A stretch of DNA of 64,000 bases, from positions 364,612 to 428,611 of the forward strand of contig NZ_JAHPIV010000001.1 of assembly GCF_019039105.1 (NCBI RefSeq), read 5' to 3'. The DNA comes from Desertibacillus haloalkaliphilus (lineage in GTDB: Bacteria > Bacillota > Bacilli > Bacillales > KJ1-10-99). A model generated the notes under the pieces. That model was not told where the DNA came from and searched no databases. It was given only the letters and a program-made list of their open reading frames with translations. Below are positions 56,860-64,000 of the stretch, in pieces (position 1 is the stretch's first letter; each line of letters opens with the position of its first letter). Made by a program: the position numbers and the translations under genes.

Positions 56860-57359
56860 TACGGTGTCACCACAATTCTTTGATCATCTTCGCCTTCTTC
56901 AAACACAACGCCGTCATGCTTGTATTTTTTCAGCTGGAAATGCGTTGTTGTCGAAATGACCGAATCAAGTGCTGACAGCTTCTCCGATACAAAACGAGCA
57001 ATTTCCTGCATTGTCTTCCCTTCAATGACGACAGATAAATCATACGCACCAGACATTAAGTAAAGTGCTTTTACTTGTGGAAAACGATAAATTCGCTCCG
57101 CCACTTCATCAAAGCCTACCCCTCGTTGTGGTGTGACTTTAACATCGATCATTGCTGTGACTCCCTCGTGATCATAAACCTTACTCCAGTCGATCACCGC
57201 AGAATAGCTCAGAATCACTTTTTTATCTTCGAGTTTTTTTAAAATTTGTTTTACTTCATCTTCAGTTAAATCAACCATTTTAGCTAGCGTTGATAATGAG
57301 ACTCTCCCATTCTCTTCAATGATATGTAGGATTTCTATGTCTTTACTCTCCATCTTCAT
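56859..57359 (-). CDS. alaR: Lrp/AsnC-family regulator AlaR/YugG
   Basis: The 166-residue protein has an N-terminal winged helix (DIEILHIIEENGRVSLSTLAKMVDLTEDEVKQILKKLEDKKVILSYSAVID, about 5-60) and a C-terminal RAM ligand-binding domain (about 75-160, ALYLMSGAYDLSVVIEGKTMQEIARFVSEKLS). It controls alanine synthesis in B. subtilis and is activated by alanine. The start at 57359 is followed at codon 3 by another ATG. Transcription continues into alaT. A repeat-rich gap of about 1.2 kb separates it from luxS. Confidence 0.93.
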   Translation of the reverse strand: MKMESKDIEILHIIEENGRVSLSTLAKMVDLTEDEVKQILKKLEDKKVILSYSAVIDWSKVYDHEGVTAMIDVKVTPQRGVGFDEVAERIYRFPQVKALYLMSGAYDLSVVIEGKTMQEIARFVSEKLSALDSVISTTTHFQLKKYKHDGVVFEEGEDDQRIVVTP

Positions 57360-57590
57360 CTGTTACTCCTTTCATGCCTTATCTCCACATACGTATCAAC
57401 ATATGCTTACAGCTGTTTTGTCTATAATATCATATCTACCCGTATAACTGCTTCTGCTTTTCAAAAATTCTGAAACGATTTTCTATTACCTATCCAACGA
57501 AAATATTCGAACAGCATATATAGTATCTGTACGTAAGCCAAAAATTATCAAATAACCCTACAAACAACATGTCAAAGGTTTTTAGGGGGT

Positions 57591-57685
57591 AGTTGGTTAG
57601 TTGGTTAGTTGGTTAGGTATTAGTTGGTTAGTTGGTTAGTTGGTTAGGTATTAGTTGGTTAGTTAGTTAGATATTAGTTGGTTAG
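57591..57685. repeat. Nested TTAGTTGG tandem repeat
   Basis: AGTTGGTT units are stacked in two identical 31-base blocks (three units plus AGGTATT), then a shortened 23-base block ending AGATATT, then a final partial unit. A short related patch lies at 60456-60491, also just upstream of structured-repeat copies. No coding frame uses it. Confidence 0.9.
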
Positions 57686-57767
57686 GGGGTAGGCGGTGAT
57701 GACTGATATTACCGAATATAAAGCTACTCCACTTTCACGAATCCATCTATGCTTTGGGACGGGCACC

Positions 57768-57983
57768 ATGCGGGCACCTTTTCATTAAAAAATACTCTCA
57801 TCGTTCGTAACCACACCAAAAAGATAGTTACTACCCACAGATAGCAAGACCCCAAACGATGTCAATCGGTTTGCGGCGACGATAGTCGACGTAGTGGGAA
57901 CAATGCAGAATGCAGTGAAAGCCTGTTCTTGGCTTTCAAAAGCATTCGTAATTGGTTCCACGTCTAGGGTCGAGCGGATCCAC
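57768..57983 (+). ncRNA. Structured 230-bp repeat, copy A (candidate RNA)
   Basis: This copy starts ATGCGGGCAC and ends GAGCGGATCCAC. Its core (57848-57971, 124 nt) is closed by GACCC/GGGTC (P1). It holds a first hairpin on AAACGAT with a slightly disrupted 3' arm (P2), CGAC-GATA-GTCG (P3), and a long stem with GTGGGAACAAT near ATTGGTTCCAC ending in GAAAGCC/GGCTTTC (P4). No promoter or terminator is obvious, so whether it is a transcribed RNA or a DNA repeat is open. Confidence 0.6.
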
Positions 57984-58009
57984 CTCACCATACGGACCTA
58001 TCCAAACTC

Positions 58010-58226
58010 ATGCGGGCACTCTTACCGTACATTATCCTTTACACCATTCGTAATTAAACTAAAAAAAGTTAGTTGCATCCTATAGATAGCGAGACCCCAA
58101 ACGGTGTGAATCGTTTGCGGCGACGGTAGTCGACTTAGTGGCAATACAGAGAGCGTTGAAAGCCCGCCTTTGACTTTCAACAGCATTCGTAATTGATTCC
58201 ACGTTTAGAGGACCTTAGAGGCTCCA
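58010..58226 (+). ncRNA. Structured 230-bp repeat, copy B (partly decayed)
   Basis: The copy has P2 as AAACGGT-GTGA-ATCGTTT, with a G-T pair in the stem, and P3 as CGAC-GGTA-GTCG. P4 has a deletion in the left arm, and the right closing GGGTC of P1 is lost. It lies 242 bases after the start of copy A in the same orientation. Confidence 0.55.
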
Positions 58227-58238
58227 TCCCATTTACAC

Positions 58239-58453
58239 ATGCGGGCACTAAATTCTTTCATAAATCCCCTCACCATTCGTAACCACACCAAAAAGATAGT
58301 TGCTACCCACAGATAGCGAGACCCCAAACGGTGGGAACCGTTTGCGACGGCGATAGCCGACGTAGTGGGAACAATGCAGAATGCGGTGAAAGCCTGTTCT
58401 TGGCTTTCAAAAGCATTCGTAATTGGTTCCACGTCTAGGGTCGAGCGGATCCA
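58239..58453 (+). ncRNA. Structured 230-bp repeat, copy C
   Basis: The core is at 58320-58442 (123 nt). P1 is GACCC/GGGTC. P2 is AAACGGT-GGGA-ACCGTTT, with a G-C pair where other copies have A-T or G-T. P3 is CGGC-GATA-GCCG, a compensatory change from CGAC/GTCG. P4 is nearly identical to that of copy A. It ends about 75 bases before the 3' end of luxS. Confidence 0.62.
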
Positions 58454-58485
58454 CTATACAAGAGGAATAGTTTTTTTATTTAATC

Positions 58486-58515
58486 AAAAAATCGAGTCCA
58501 ACTCTGAACTCGATT
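58486..58515 (-). terminator. Intrinsic terminator after luxS
   Basis: ATCGAGT pairs with ACTCGAT around a ten-base loop and is followed by T residues on the minus strand. Confidence 0.85.
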
Positions 58516-58527
58516 TTGTGAAAGCTA

Positions 58528-58998
58528 TTAAAATACTTCCTTCAAAAATTCCTTATCATGACTTAACCAATGCTTCATAAGACGCTTAGCCCCTTCAAGA
58601 TCATGAAGCTTCGCCTGACCACACTGCTTCTCATTCGCAGCCGGAACCTCTGTCAAATCAAGAGAAAACTCCATCGTCTTCTCCAGCACATCAATAATCT
58701 CCTCAACAGACGGCTCACCACTAACAATCAAATAATACCCCGTCTGACACCCCATCGGTGAAAGATCAATAATCTCAAAATGATCATAATCCTCAGCAAA
58801 ACGACGAATATTCAAAGCCAATAAATGCTCCATCGTATGAATCGTATCCGGCTTCATCGCCTGCTTATTCGGCTGCGAAAAACGAATATCAAATTTATTT
58901 ACAATTCCATCGTTCCCAACCTTATGCGCCCCACAATGACGAACATATGGCGCTTTTACAATCGTATGGTCAAGCTCAAAACTTTCTACTGTAGGCAT
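58528..58998 (-). CDS. luxS: S-ribosylhomocysteine lyase LuxS
   Basis: The 156-residue metalloenzyme splits S-ribosylhomocysteine to homocysteine and DPD, the precursor of autoinducer-2, in the activated methyl cycle. All key residues are present and numbered as in B. subtilis: metal ligands H54 and H58 (HTMEHLL) and C126 (KQCGQAK), catalytic C84 (MGCQTGYY), and N-terminal [15 protein letters not shown] at 58998 follows GGAGTGTG. It is a single-gene unit with its own terminator, flanked by structured repeats on one side and glycerophosphodiesterase on the other. Confidence 0.97.
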   Translation of the reverse strand: MPTVESFELDHTIVKAPYVRHCGAHKVGNDGIVNKFDIRFSQPNKQAMKPDTIHTMEHLLALNIRRFAEDYDHFEIIDLSPMGCQTGYYLIVSGEPSVEEIIDVLEKTMEFSLDLTEVPAANEKQCGQAKLHDLEGAKRLMKHWLSHDKEFLKEVF

Positions 58999-59123
58999 CT
59001 TACACACTCCATTTCCAAAAATGATAATCTACTATTCTTCCTAAGATAAGTATAAATGATATCAGATATGATTGTCTAAACAGAAGATTCTAAAAAAGTT
59101 GACGATAATGAAGCAAAGCTCTA

Positions 59124-59822
59124 CTAACACCCAAACAGCTCACAGGCACGATCAGGATAATCTGTGATCAGCCCATCAACTTGACGATTAGCGATCTGCA
59201 TCATCCGCCTCTTGTCATCAACCGTCCAGACATAGACTCCGACACCAATCCGCTTCATGCGACGGAGAAAGCTTGCTCGCAAAAGACGATAATTCACACA
59301 AATGACATCAGCGTTTGCATCAAGCAAGCGCCTTGTTGGAAAAAGGTCAGCGACAAGCTGATTTAGTTGATTCTTCTCGTAACGTTTTCCAACGATCAAA
59401 CCAGTTTTCACTTTGGGATTTTTCTCTTTACAAGCTTTAATGCTTGCATCGGAAAACGAAGTTAACAAAAAATCATCATAAGAAAAAGCTTTTGCAACTC
59501 GTTCAATTACTTCTTCCTCATAACCACTTTCCTTTAATTCAACATCAAGTTTGATCTTCCCTTGGCATTGCCTTACCACCTCATCTAGTCGAGGGACGGT
59601 AAAGCCATGATTGTTCGTCCGTTCATTTAATTGTTGATAAGTGAGCTCCGTAAGGTTCACACCATCCACCGCAGGATCATGAAAAACAACGAGCTCTCCA
59701 TCGCTTGTTTTCCGAACATCAAGCTCAACCATATCAATGTTTAACGCAATCGCTTTTTGAAACGATTCAAGCGTGTTCCCTCGAGTCAATCCCGCTGCAC
59801 CTTGATGACCAATGATAAGCAT
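59124..59822 (-). CDS. Glycerophosphodiester phosphodiesterase
   Basis: The 232-residue cytoplasmic enzyme releases glycerol-3-phosphate from glycerophosphodiesters. It has the GDPD family signature IIGHQGAAGLTRGNTLESFQKAI with its catalytic histidine, then VELDVRKTSDGELVVFHDP with the second histidine and metal ligands, KLDVELKE and YVWTVDD. There is no signal peptide, unlike the secreted GlpQ, so it resembles YqiK-type enzymes. It ends about 125 bases before luxS. Confidence 0.93.
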   Translation of the reverse strand: MLIIGHQGAAGLTRGNTLESFQKAIALNIDMVELDVRKTSDGELVVFHDPAVDGVNLTELTYQQLNERTNNHGFTVPRLDEVVRQCQGKIKLDVELKESGYEEEVIERVAKAFSYDDFLLTSFSDASIKACKEKNPKVKTGLIVGKRYEKNQLNQLVADLFPTRRLLDANADVICVNYRLLRASFLRRMKRIGVGVYVWTVDDKRRMMQIANRQVDGLITDYPDRACELFGC

Positions 59823-59896
59823 CTGTCACTTCGCCCTTCCTCGCATCTTTTCTCAATCCCTAGACACTCATCCCAGCTTTAACCGTTATCATCAAT

Positions 59897-60310
59897 TTAT
59901 TCATAGCCATTTAATTTATTCACCTTAATCCCATGGTTTGTCGCAAAGGTGAGCAAATCACGATCAAAATCAGTCGGCTCAAACTTGGCAAGCTTTAACC
60001 GAAAGCCTTTATGCATCATCACTAACACCGATACCTTACCAGCCAGATTCATAAAATACATTTCTTTAATGTTATCAGCCATCGCTTCCCTAGTGACAAC
60101 CGTTAACGAGAATAGATTAATTTTGAACTGAATGCGATCATCACTTATCCTTAACTCATAATTTACAAATAAAGCTAAAATCAATAAAACTAAAAATAGA
60201 TAAGGAAAAAATGCTAGACGATGGTCCAGGAAAAAAATATTAAACGTCGCGATAATAATTAATACCGTCCAAATCGTCTTTGATTCCTTTGCTTTATAAA
60301 TCCGCTCCAT
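59897..60310 (-). CDS. Small membrane protein with PH-like C-terminal domain, unknown
   Basis: The 137-residue protein has two adjacent membrane helices near the N-terminus (TIWTVLIIIATFNIFFL and RLAFFPYLFLVLLILALFV, about 15-50). A soluble part of about 85 residues follows, with strands (ELRISDDRIQFKINLF) that suggests a bacterial PH-like domain; this is only a pattern judgement. ATG at 60310 follows GGGGGAGCGT. No function is recognised. It precedes the glycerophosphodiesterase on the same strand. Confidence 0.75.
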   Translation of the reverse strand: MERIYKAKESKTIWTVLIIIATFNIFFLDHRLAFFPYLFLVLLILALFVNYELRISDDRIQFKINLFSLTVVTREAMADNIKEMYFMNLAGKVSVLVMMHKGFRLKLAKFEPTDFDRDLLTFATNHGIKVNKLNGYE

Positions 60311-60455
60311 ACGCTCCCCCACTTTCTCTCTTCACACCTATATCGTACCACGAATACAAGAGTCAATGAATGTTTAATCAAACGTTTAATTAATTTCACC
60401 AAACACGCTTCTAACGCCAATTTCAGCCAACAAGCAACTGATTACGAACGTTGAT

Positions 60456-60491
60456 GGTTAGTAGTTAGTATCTAGTTATTAGTTGGTTAGG
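60456..60491. repeat. Short TTAGTTGG-type microsatellite patch
   Basis: The segment contains GGTTAGTAGTTAGTATCTAG and TTATTAGTTGGTTAGG, the same motif as the long array at 57591-57685. It also lies upstream of copies of the structured repeat. Confidence 0.7.
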
Positions 60492-60610
60492 AAGAGATCC
60501 CTCCCCTTATCTAGCCTACATATAGTTGGTCCACTCTCTCGAATCTAATTGTGTTTTCAATCCAGCACTGTTTTCTTAATTTCATCAACCACCATTTGGC
60601 TGTCATTAGG

Positions 60611-60651
60611 ACTCGGATTGATTATCACGTCCAGGGTCGAGCGCGGATCCA
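60611..60651 (+). repeat. Right-end fragment of the structured repeat
   Basis: ACTCGGATTGATTATCACGT followed by CCAGGGTCGAGCGCGGATC matches the end of the structured repeat, from the P4 right arm to the terminal GGATCC. The rest of that copy is missing or unrecognisable. Confidence 0.7.
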
Positions 60652-60694
60652 TTAATCTAACCCTTGAATCACTCACAGTACCTACACGAACACA

Positions 60695-60912
60695 ATGCGG
60701 GCACCCTCACCGTCTATTAACCCTTACACCATTCGTAACCTCTCTTAAAACATCTAGATTCAGCCACATAGAGCGAGACCCCAAACGATGTCAATCGTTT
60801 GCGGCGGCTCTAGCCGACGTAGTGGAGACAATAGCGAGAGCGTTGAAAGCCCGTATTTTTGCTTTCATAAGCACTCGCTATTGACTTCACGTCCAGGGTC
60901 AAGCGGCTCTTC
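60695..60912 (+). ncRNA. Structured 230-bp repeat, copy D
   Basis: The core is at 60777-60900 (124 nt). P1 is GACCC/GGGTC. P2 is AAACGAT-GTCA-ATCGTTT. P3 is CGGC-TCTA-GCCG. P4 is GTGGAGACAATAGCGAG against CTCGCTATTGACTTCAC (15 of 17 positions paired), a different sequence from copy A but still complementary. This is strong evidence that pairing is maintained. Confidence 0.65.
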
Positions 60913-60951
60913 CTCTACATTGTTCTCATTTATACGAATTTAATCATACTC

Positions 60952-61165
60952 ATACGGGCACCACATCATTCACTAATCCCATCATCGTTCGTGATCACCT
61001 TTAAAATAGACTAGATTCGCCAACAGAGAGTAAGACCCCAAACGATGTCAATCGTTTGCGGCGGCGCTAGCCGACGTAGTGGAGACAATAGCGAGAGCGT
61101 TGAAAGCCGCTCTTTGGCTTTCACAAGGACTCGAAATTGTTACCACGGTAAGGGTCGAACGGCTC
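60952..61165 (+). ncRNA. Structured 230-bp repeat, copy E
   Basis: The core is at 61034-61156 (123 nt). It has P1 GACCC/GGGTC, P2 identical to copy D, P3 as CGGC-GCTA-GCCG, and P4 as GTGGAGACAATAGCGAG with a right arm that retains about 13 of 17 pairs, capped by GAAAGCC/GGCTTTC. It starts 257 bases after copy D in the same orientation. Confidence 0.62.
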
Positions 61166-61205
61166 CGCCCCCCCCTTTTTTAGCACTTCTCAAGCCCAAT
61201 CACAA

Positions 61206-61239
61206 CAAAAACACCAGGCATAGCCGTAGCTCCTGGCGC
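61206..61239 (-). terminator. Intrinsic terminator after the heme-copper-oxidase-like gene
   Basis: CGCCAGG pairs with CCTGGTG (one wobble) around a loop of about 13 bases, followed by T residues on the minus strand. Confidence 0.8.
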
Positions 61240-61246
61240 TTTGCTT

Positions 61247-61639
61247 TTACTCCGCTTCCTTAATCGCACGCCCATGAACAAACGTCATCAGCGCAAACGC
61301 AACAAAGCTTAGCATGAGGATCGTACCCCCAACAATATAGAAAATCAAATTAAACGTCGAACCCGGATACATATAATATAAGTACATACCAAGATTTAAA
61401 CCAATCGATCCGATAAAAGCTCCCCAAACATGAATGTTTGCTAGCTTTGAAGTTTTCGGAATCACAAACAATTTATAAAAGGCAGCAAATGCAAATAACG
61501 ATAACCAACCGACAACTAAAATATGCGCATGAATCGGGCGTAAAGCAAGCGAACCAGCACCAGCCATGTGCGAGCCCATAAAGATCCCAATTAACGCATA
61601 AATCGCAGCCACACGAAGCAAAAAGCGTGTACGATCCAT
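61247..61639 (-). CDS. Small heme-copper-oxidase subunit I-like membrane protein
   Basis: The 130-residue protein has four membrane helices. Helix two starts with RPIHAHILVVGWLSLFAFAAFYKLF, the HAH-VGW pattern that recalls heme ligands in cbb3 oxidase and nitric oxide reductase catalytic subunits. Full subunit I has about 450-500 residues and 12 helices, so this is a stand-alone short relative, a type I recall in other Bacillaceae. It could bind heme, but that is unproven. ATG at 61639 follows GGAGGG by nine bases. A palindrome at 61674-61688 lies in its upstream region. Confidence 0.78.
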   Translation of the reverse strand: MDRTRFLLRVAAIYALIGIFMGSHMAGAGSLALRPIHAHILVVGWLSLFAFAAFYKLFVIPKTSKLANIHVWGAFIGSIGLNLGMYLYYMYPGSTFNLIFYIVGGTILMLSFVAFALMTFVHGRAIKEAE

Positions 61640-61958
61640 AAAAAGATTCCCTCCTATAGTTGTAAACATGTGTATAGTATTATACTATATGTACACAGCT
61701 ACATTATATAGACAAGTTATGAACATTTAGTGCCTAAGAAAAAAAGGAAAACAAGACAATAAAGTCGAAAAGGTACTACGGTTCGCCAAAATGTTCTCTT
61801 TTGGCAACTTTTTCATGAGAAAGTTCTCAAAAAAATCATAAAAAAGTCAGCAACGGCGCGGAGAACTAGTGTATGATAGGTATAAAAGGGAACATTGTGG
61901 GAAAAATGGAAGCTAATACGCGCCATACTACTAATAGAGTAACGGAGGTTGATGAAGT
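61640..61958. other. 319-base divergent region before hup
   Basis: This interval must contain promoters for the heme-protein-like gene and HU. A 15-bp palindrome ATAGTATTATACTAT lies at 61674-61688, about 35 bases upstream of the former, and could be an operator. The hup side is A-rich with no certain promoter match, and GGAGG precedes the HU start. Confidence 0.45.
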
Positions 61959-62231
61959 ATGAATAAAACAGATTTAGTAAATGAAGTATCAGAAAAGACG
62001 GAATTAGCAAAGAAGGACGCAACAAACGCAGTTAACGCAGTATTTGAATCAATTACTGACGCACTAGCAAAAGGTGATAACGTGCAACTAATCGGTTTCG
62101 GTACATTTGAAGTGAGAGAGCGTTCTGCAAGAAAAGGTCGCAACCCTCAAACTGGTGAAGAAATCGAAATCGCAGCAAGTAAAACTCCAGCATTTAAAGC
62201 AGGAAAACAATTAAAAGATTCTGTGAAATAA
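61959..62231 (+). CDS. hup: DNA-binding protein HU
   Basis: The 90-residue histone-like protein has the full HU pattern: [21 protein letters not shown], the dimer helices, [24 protein letters not shown], with the beta arm that wraps DNA, and the C-terminal [14 protein letters not shown]. It is an abundant nucleoid protein. AACGGAGG precedes the ATG. It is the only gene of its unit, with a shared terminator downstream. In B. subtilis hbs is at a different locus, so this could be a second HU copy. Confidence 0.96.
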   Translation: MNKTDLVNEVSEKTELAKKDATNAVNAVFESITDALAKGDNVQLIGFGTFEVRERSARKGRNPQTGEEIEIAASKTPAFKAGKQLKDSVK

Positions 62232-62263
62232 GACAGGCATCATAGATTACAGAATCACTTAAC

Positions 62264-62294
62264 AAAAGGAAGTCGCACACGCGGCTTCCTTTTT
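62264..62294. terminator. Bidirectional terminator between hup and the nucleotidyltransferase
   Basis: GGAAGTCGC pairs with GCGGCTTCC around a four-base loop with A- and T-runs on the two sides. The stop codon of the converging gene abuts it. Confidence 0.9.
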
Positions 62295-63055
62295 CATTTA
62301 CTGGTTAACTGCCCTTTTATATACGCATATACTATTGCATAGATGGTTTCTTCTACTTTTTTCTTCGTTTTCTCGTTTGGTTTTTGACGAAGATAAATAT
62401 CTTCATACTGATCAACTCTTTTTTTCTTGTCAGTAAGCATGGATGTTAACTCTTGATAATGATATGGCTCATGCTTGATTCGAAGCATTTCACTTCGCTC
62501 GCGCTCATTATAGCGCATCGCTCCAGCAAAATCGCTAAACCCCCGCTGCTCATAGCGTTCTAGAAAATCTAAGATTCGATACGCAACCAAGGCGTGCTTA
62601 CGTATGTCACGCTCAAGCTCATCCTCATTTGTCTCTTTTTCTTTCTGAATGTCACGTTCAAATTGCTTCATTTTCGTAAAAAACATTCCAACACTTGCCC
62701 GGTAAAGGTAACTGACGTTCATCGAAGCAATCTCTTCTCGCATCGCCAATAACGCTTCAACATCACGTTGAATCAATTGGTAATGGTCTTGGTTGCTAGG
62801 TAGTCGGATCTCGCTAGAAAATAATCCTTCAATAAAATTGACATTCGCTTTCCATAACAACGAAACAAGCTTACGCACATCATGGACATCATAATCACAG
62901 CCATTCTGCTGATAAGCATGTTTATATTCATTTCGTTCATACAAATCTCCAAACGTCGGAAGTACAAAGACTTTATAATCCTTGTCTGAATACTCATCAT
63001 CTAAATTGTAATTATGACTACCAACTAGCGATGTAAATACTAGATCACGCCCCAT
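62294..63055 (-). CDS. Predicted nucleotidyltransferase (Pol beta superfamily, RlaP-like)
   Basis: The 253-residue protein has the nucleotidyltransferase signature GSHNYNLDDEYSDKDYKVFVLP (about 12-33), with the two metal-binding aspartates in SDKDYK, then a helical domain (VSYLYRASVGMFFTKMKQFER). This is the arrangement of RlaP-type proteins, which act on unknown targets. GGAGAGGGGTGAG precedes the ATG at 63055. No partner gene (such as a HEPN protein) is adjacent, so a toxin-antitoxin role is not supported. Confidence 0.85.
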   Translation of the reverse strand: MGRDLVFTSLVGSHNYNLDDEYSDKDYKVFVLPTFGDLYERNEYKHAYQQNGCDYDVHDVRKLVSLLWKANVNFIEGLFSSEIRLPSNQDHYQLIQRDVEALLAMREEIASMNVSYLYRASVGMFFTKMKQFERDIQKEKETNEDELERDIRKHALVAYRILDFLERYEQRGFSDFAGAMRYNERERSEMLRIKHEPYHYQELTSMLTDKKKRVDQYEDIYLRQKPNEKTKKKVEETIYAIVYAYIKGQLTSK

Positions 63056-63143
63056 TCGCTCACCCCTCTCCTTTCTTCTACCTTAATTAAAATTGAGGAG
63101 GGTTGAGTATCCCACCTCAACGACCATTCCTCACCATCGATCT

Positions 63144-63175
63144 AAAAAGTCAGCCCCGATGATGAGACTGACTTT
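63144..63175 (-). terminator. Intrinsic terminator after the DegV gene
   Basis: AAAGTCAG pairs with CTGACTTT around a loop of about 14 bases and is followed by T residues on the minus strand. Confidence 0.85.
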
Positions 63176-63181
63176 GATTAC

Positions 63182-64000
63182 TTATTCACTATAATACATC
63201 AGGGCCAAAGCTCCTGGTCCCGTATGTGTACTTATGACAGGGGTGGTTTCTGAAAGCGTCACCTCAACAGATGTTAATTTCTCAAGTTCAGCTTTTAAGC
63301 GGCTAGCAAGATCATAGGCATCCACATGGACAATTCCTATCGCTTTCACTGTCCGCCCTTCGGTTTCCTTTTCAAACATATTTCGAAAATAGGTGATCAT
63401 TTTATTATACGTGCGCACTTTTGTGACAGGGGTATAAACACCATCAGCAAGTGAAGCAATTGGTTTTACATTTAAAATCGAACCGAGCAAAGCCTTGCCA
63501 CGGCCAATACGTCCACCTTTTGCTAAATATTCTAGTGTGTCGACCATCAAATATAAGCTCGTTGCCTCTCGAACCTTGTCCAATTTTTCAACGATTTCAT
63601 TCACGGACTTGCCCTGTTCTGCCATCTTTGCCGCCTCGATCACCTGGAAACTAAGCGCTAGTGAGATAAACCGTGAGTCGACGACAGTTACTTTTGCATC
63701 TGCCATCTCCGCTGCACTTTTCGCTGAGGCGACGGTACCACTCATCCCTTCTGTCATATGAATCGAAAGCACCTCACTACCGTCAGCACCCAGCCGATTG
63801 TACACATCAACAAATTTCCCAACAGCCGGTTGTGATGTTTTCGGTAATTCTTTTGATTGCTTTAACTTTTCAAGAAATTGTGACGGTGTAATCTCAACAC
63901 GATCGAGAAAGCTCTCCCCTTCAATATTCACGGACAATGAAACAACCTCAATATTGTATTGACGCAAGATTTCATCCGAGATATCTAACGTAGAATCGGT
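63182..64000 (-). CDS. DegV family fatty-acid-binding protein, 5' end outside window
   Basis: The frame is open to the window end and covers about 272 codons. It starts inside the conserved TDSTLDISDEIL motif, so only a few N-terminal residues are missing. DegV/FakB landmarks are LKQSKELPKTSQP, MTEGMSGTVASAKSAA, VTVVDSR, the C-terminal domain KGGRIGRGKALLGSILNVKPI and the final HTGPGALALMYY. FakB proteins bind a fatty acid for phosphorylation by FakA. The kinase is not nearby, and this subgroup can differ. The terminator lies immediately past the stop codon. Confidence 0.93.
   Translation of the reverse strand, partial: TDSTLDISDEILRQYNIEVVSLSVNIEGESFLDRVEITPSQFLEKLKQSKELPKTSQPAVGKFVDVYNRLGADGSEVLSIHMTEGMSGTVASAKSAAEMADAKVTVVDSRFISLALSFQVIEAAKMAEQGKSVNEIVEKLDKVREATSLYLMVDTLEYLAKGGRIGRGKALLGSILNVKPIASLADGVYTPVTKVRTYNKMITYFRNMFEKETEGRTVKAIGIVHVDAYDLASRLKAELEKLTSVEVTLSETTPVISTHTGPGALALMYYSE

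Noticed and set aside
57591-57685. Telomere-like TTAGTTGG repeat as a chromosome end or origin
   Set aside because: The sequence continues normally on both sides and no DnaA-box cluster is visible; it is a microsatellite.
57785-58580. Several open frames with near-identical protein sequence on both strands
   Set aside because: They are translations of the structured repeat copies, appear on both strands, and lack ribosome binding sites.
62294-63055. MNT/HEPN toxin-antitoxin module
   Set aside because: The nucleotidyltransferase is too long for MNT antitoxins and no HEPN gene is adjacent.

Overview
The window is chromosomal DNA from a low-GC Gram-positive spore-former of the family Bacillaceae. 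The evidence is a sporulation-type histidine kinase, a YjcZ-type sporulation protein, Bacillus-style ribosome binding sites, and a block from about 48.5 to 57.4 kb whose order (yugN, pgi, yugJ, yuzA, yugI, alaT, alaR) matches the yug/pgi region of Bacillus subtilis. The duplicated MpsC-type proteins, PEP carboxylase and a gamma-carbonic anhydrase-like protein would suit a bicarbonate-handling, possibly alkaliphilic lineage, but that is inference. Almost all genes lie on the minus strand. Both window ends cut a gene: a GlcT-like antiterminator at base 1 and a DegV protein at base 64000.

Layout. 0-9 kb: antiterminator, two small unknown proteins, a PAS histidine kinase, two double-MpsC proteins, PEP carboxylase and an inositol monophosphatase family enzyme. 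9-17 kb: two convergent luciferase-like monooxygenases, a YkvR-like protein, a chemoreceptor and a PAS-GGDEF-EAL-PilZ protein. 17-28 kb: an ECF sigma/anti-sigma pair with an autoregulatory-looking promoter, a membrane protein, an SDR, a second chemoreceptor, a YetF protein, the carbonic anhydrase-like protein, an NCS2 purine permease, a YjcZ peptide, a LuxR-type regulator, a GDSL hydrolase and an OsmC protein. 28-34 kb: a biotin operon bioW-bioA-bioF-bioD-bioI without bioB, preceded by a sigma-A promoter and a BirA-type operator. 34-38 kb: a TPR protein and an HD-GYP protein.

38-46.5 kb is a minus-strand metal-homeostasis cluster. It has three COG0523 GTPases (all with GCxCC), a DUF318 permease with its TIGR03943 partner, an FAD oxidoreductase, a methyltransferase, a 2Fe-2S ferredoxin and a MoaB-like protein. 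Four transcription units are each preceded by a match to the Bacillus Zur box, so the cluster reads as a zinc-starvation regulon. It is followed by tRNA-Ala(GGC), the yug/pgi/ala block (interrupted by a sodium symporter and a DEAD-box helicase), luxS, a glycerophosphodiesterase, a small heme-copper-oxidase-like protein, HU and a nucleotidyltransferase.

The intergenic DNA is rich in repeats. The most striking is a family of about 230 bp with at least five good copies plus fragments. Its core of about 124 nt folds as a closed multi-branch structure with compensatory base changes between copies, so it is a candidate undescribed structured RNA. Other families are short GGGGTC/GACCCC and GGTGCC/GGCACC palindromes that supply the C-termini and stop codons of three genes, a 118-bp tandem repeat, a 52-bp tandem hairpin array, a shared-sequence terminator family and a nested TTAGTTGG microsatellite.
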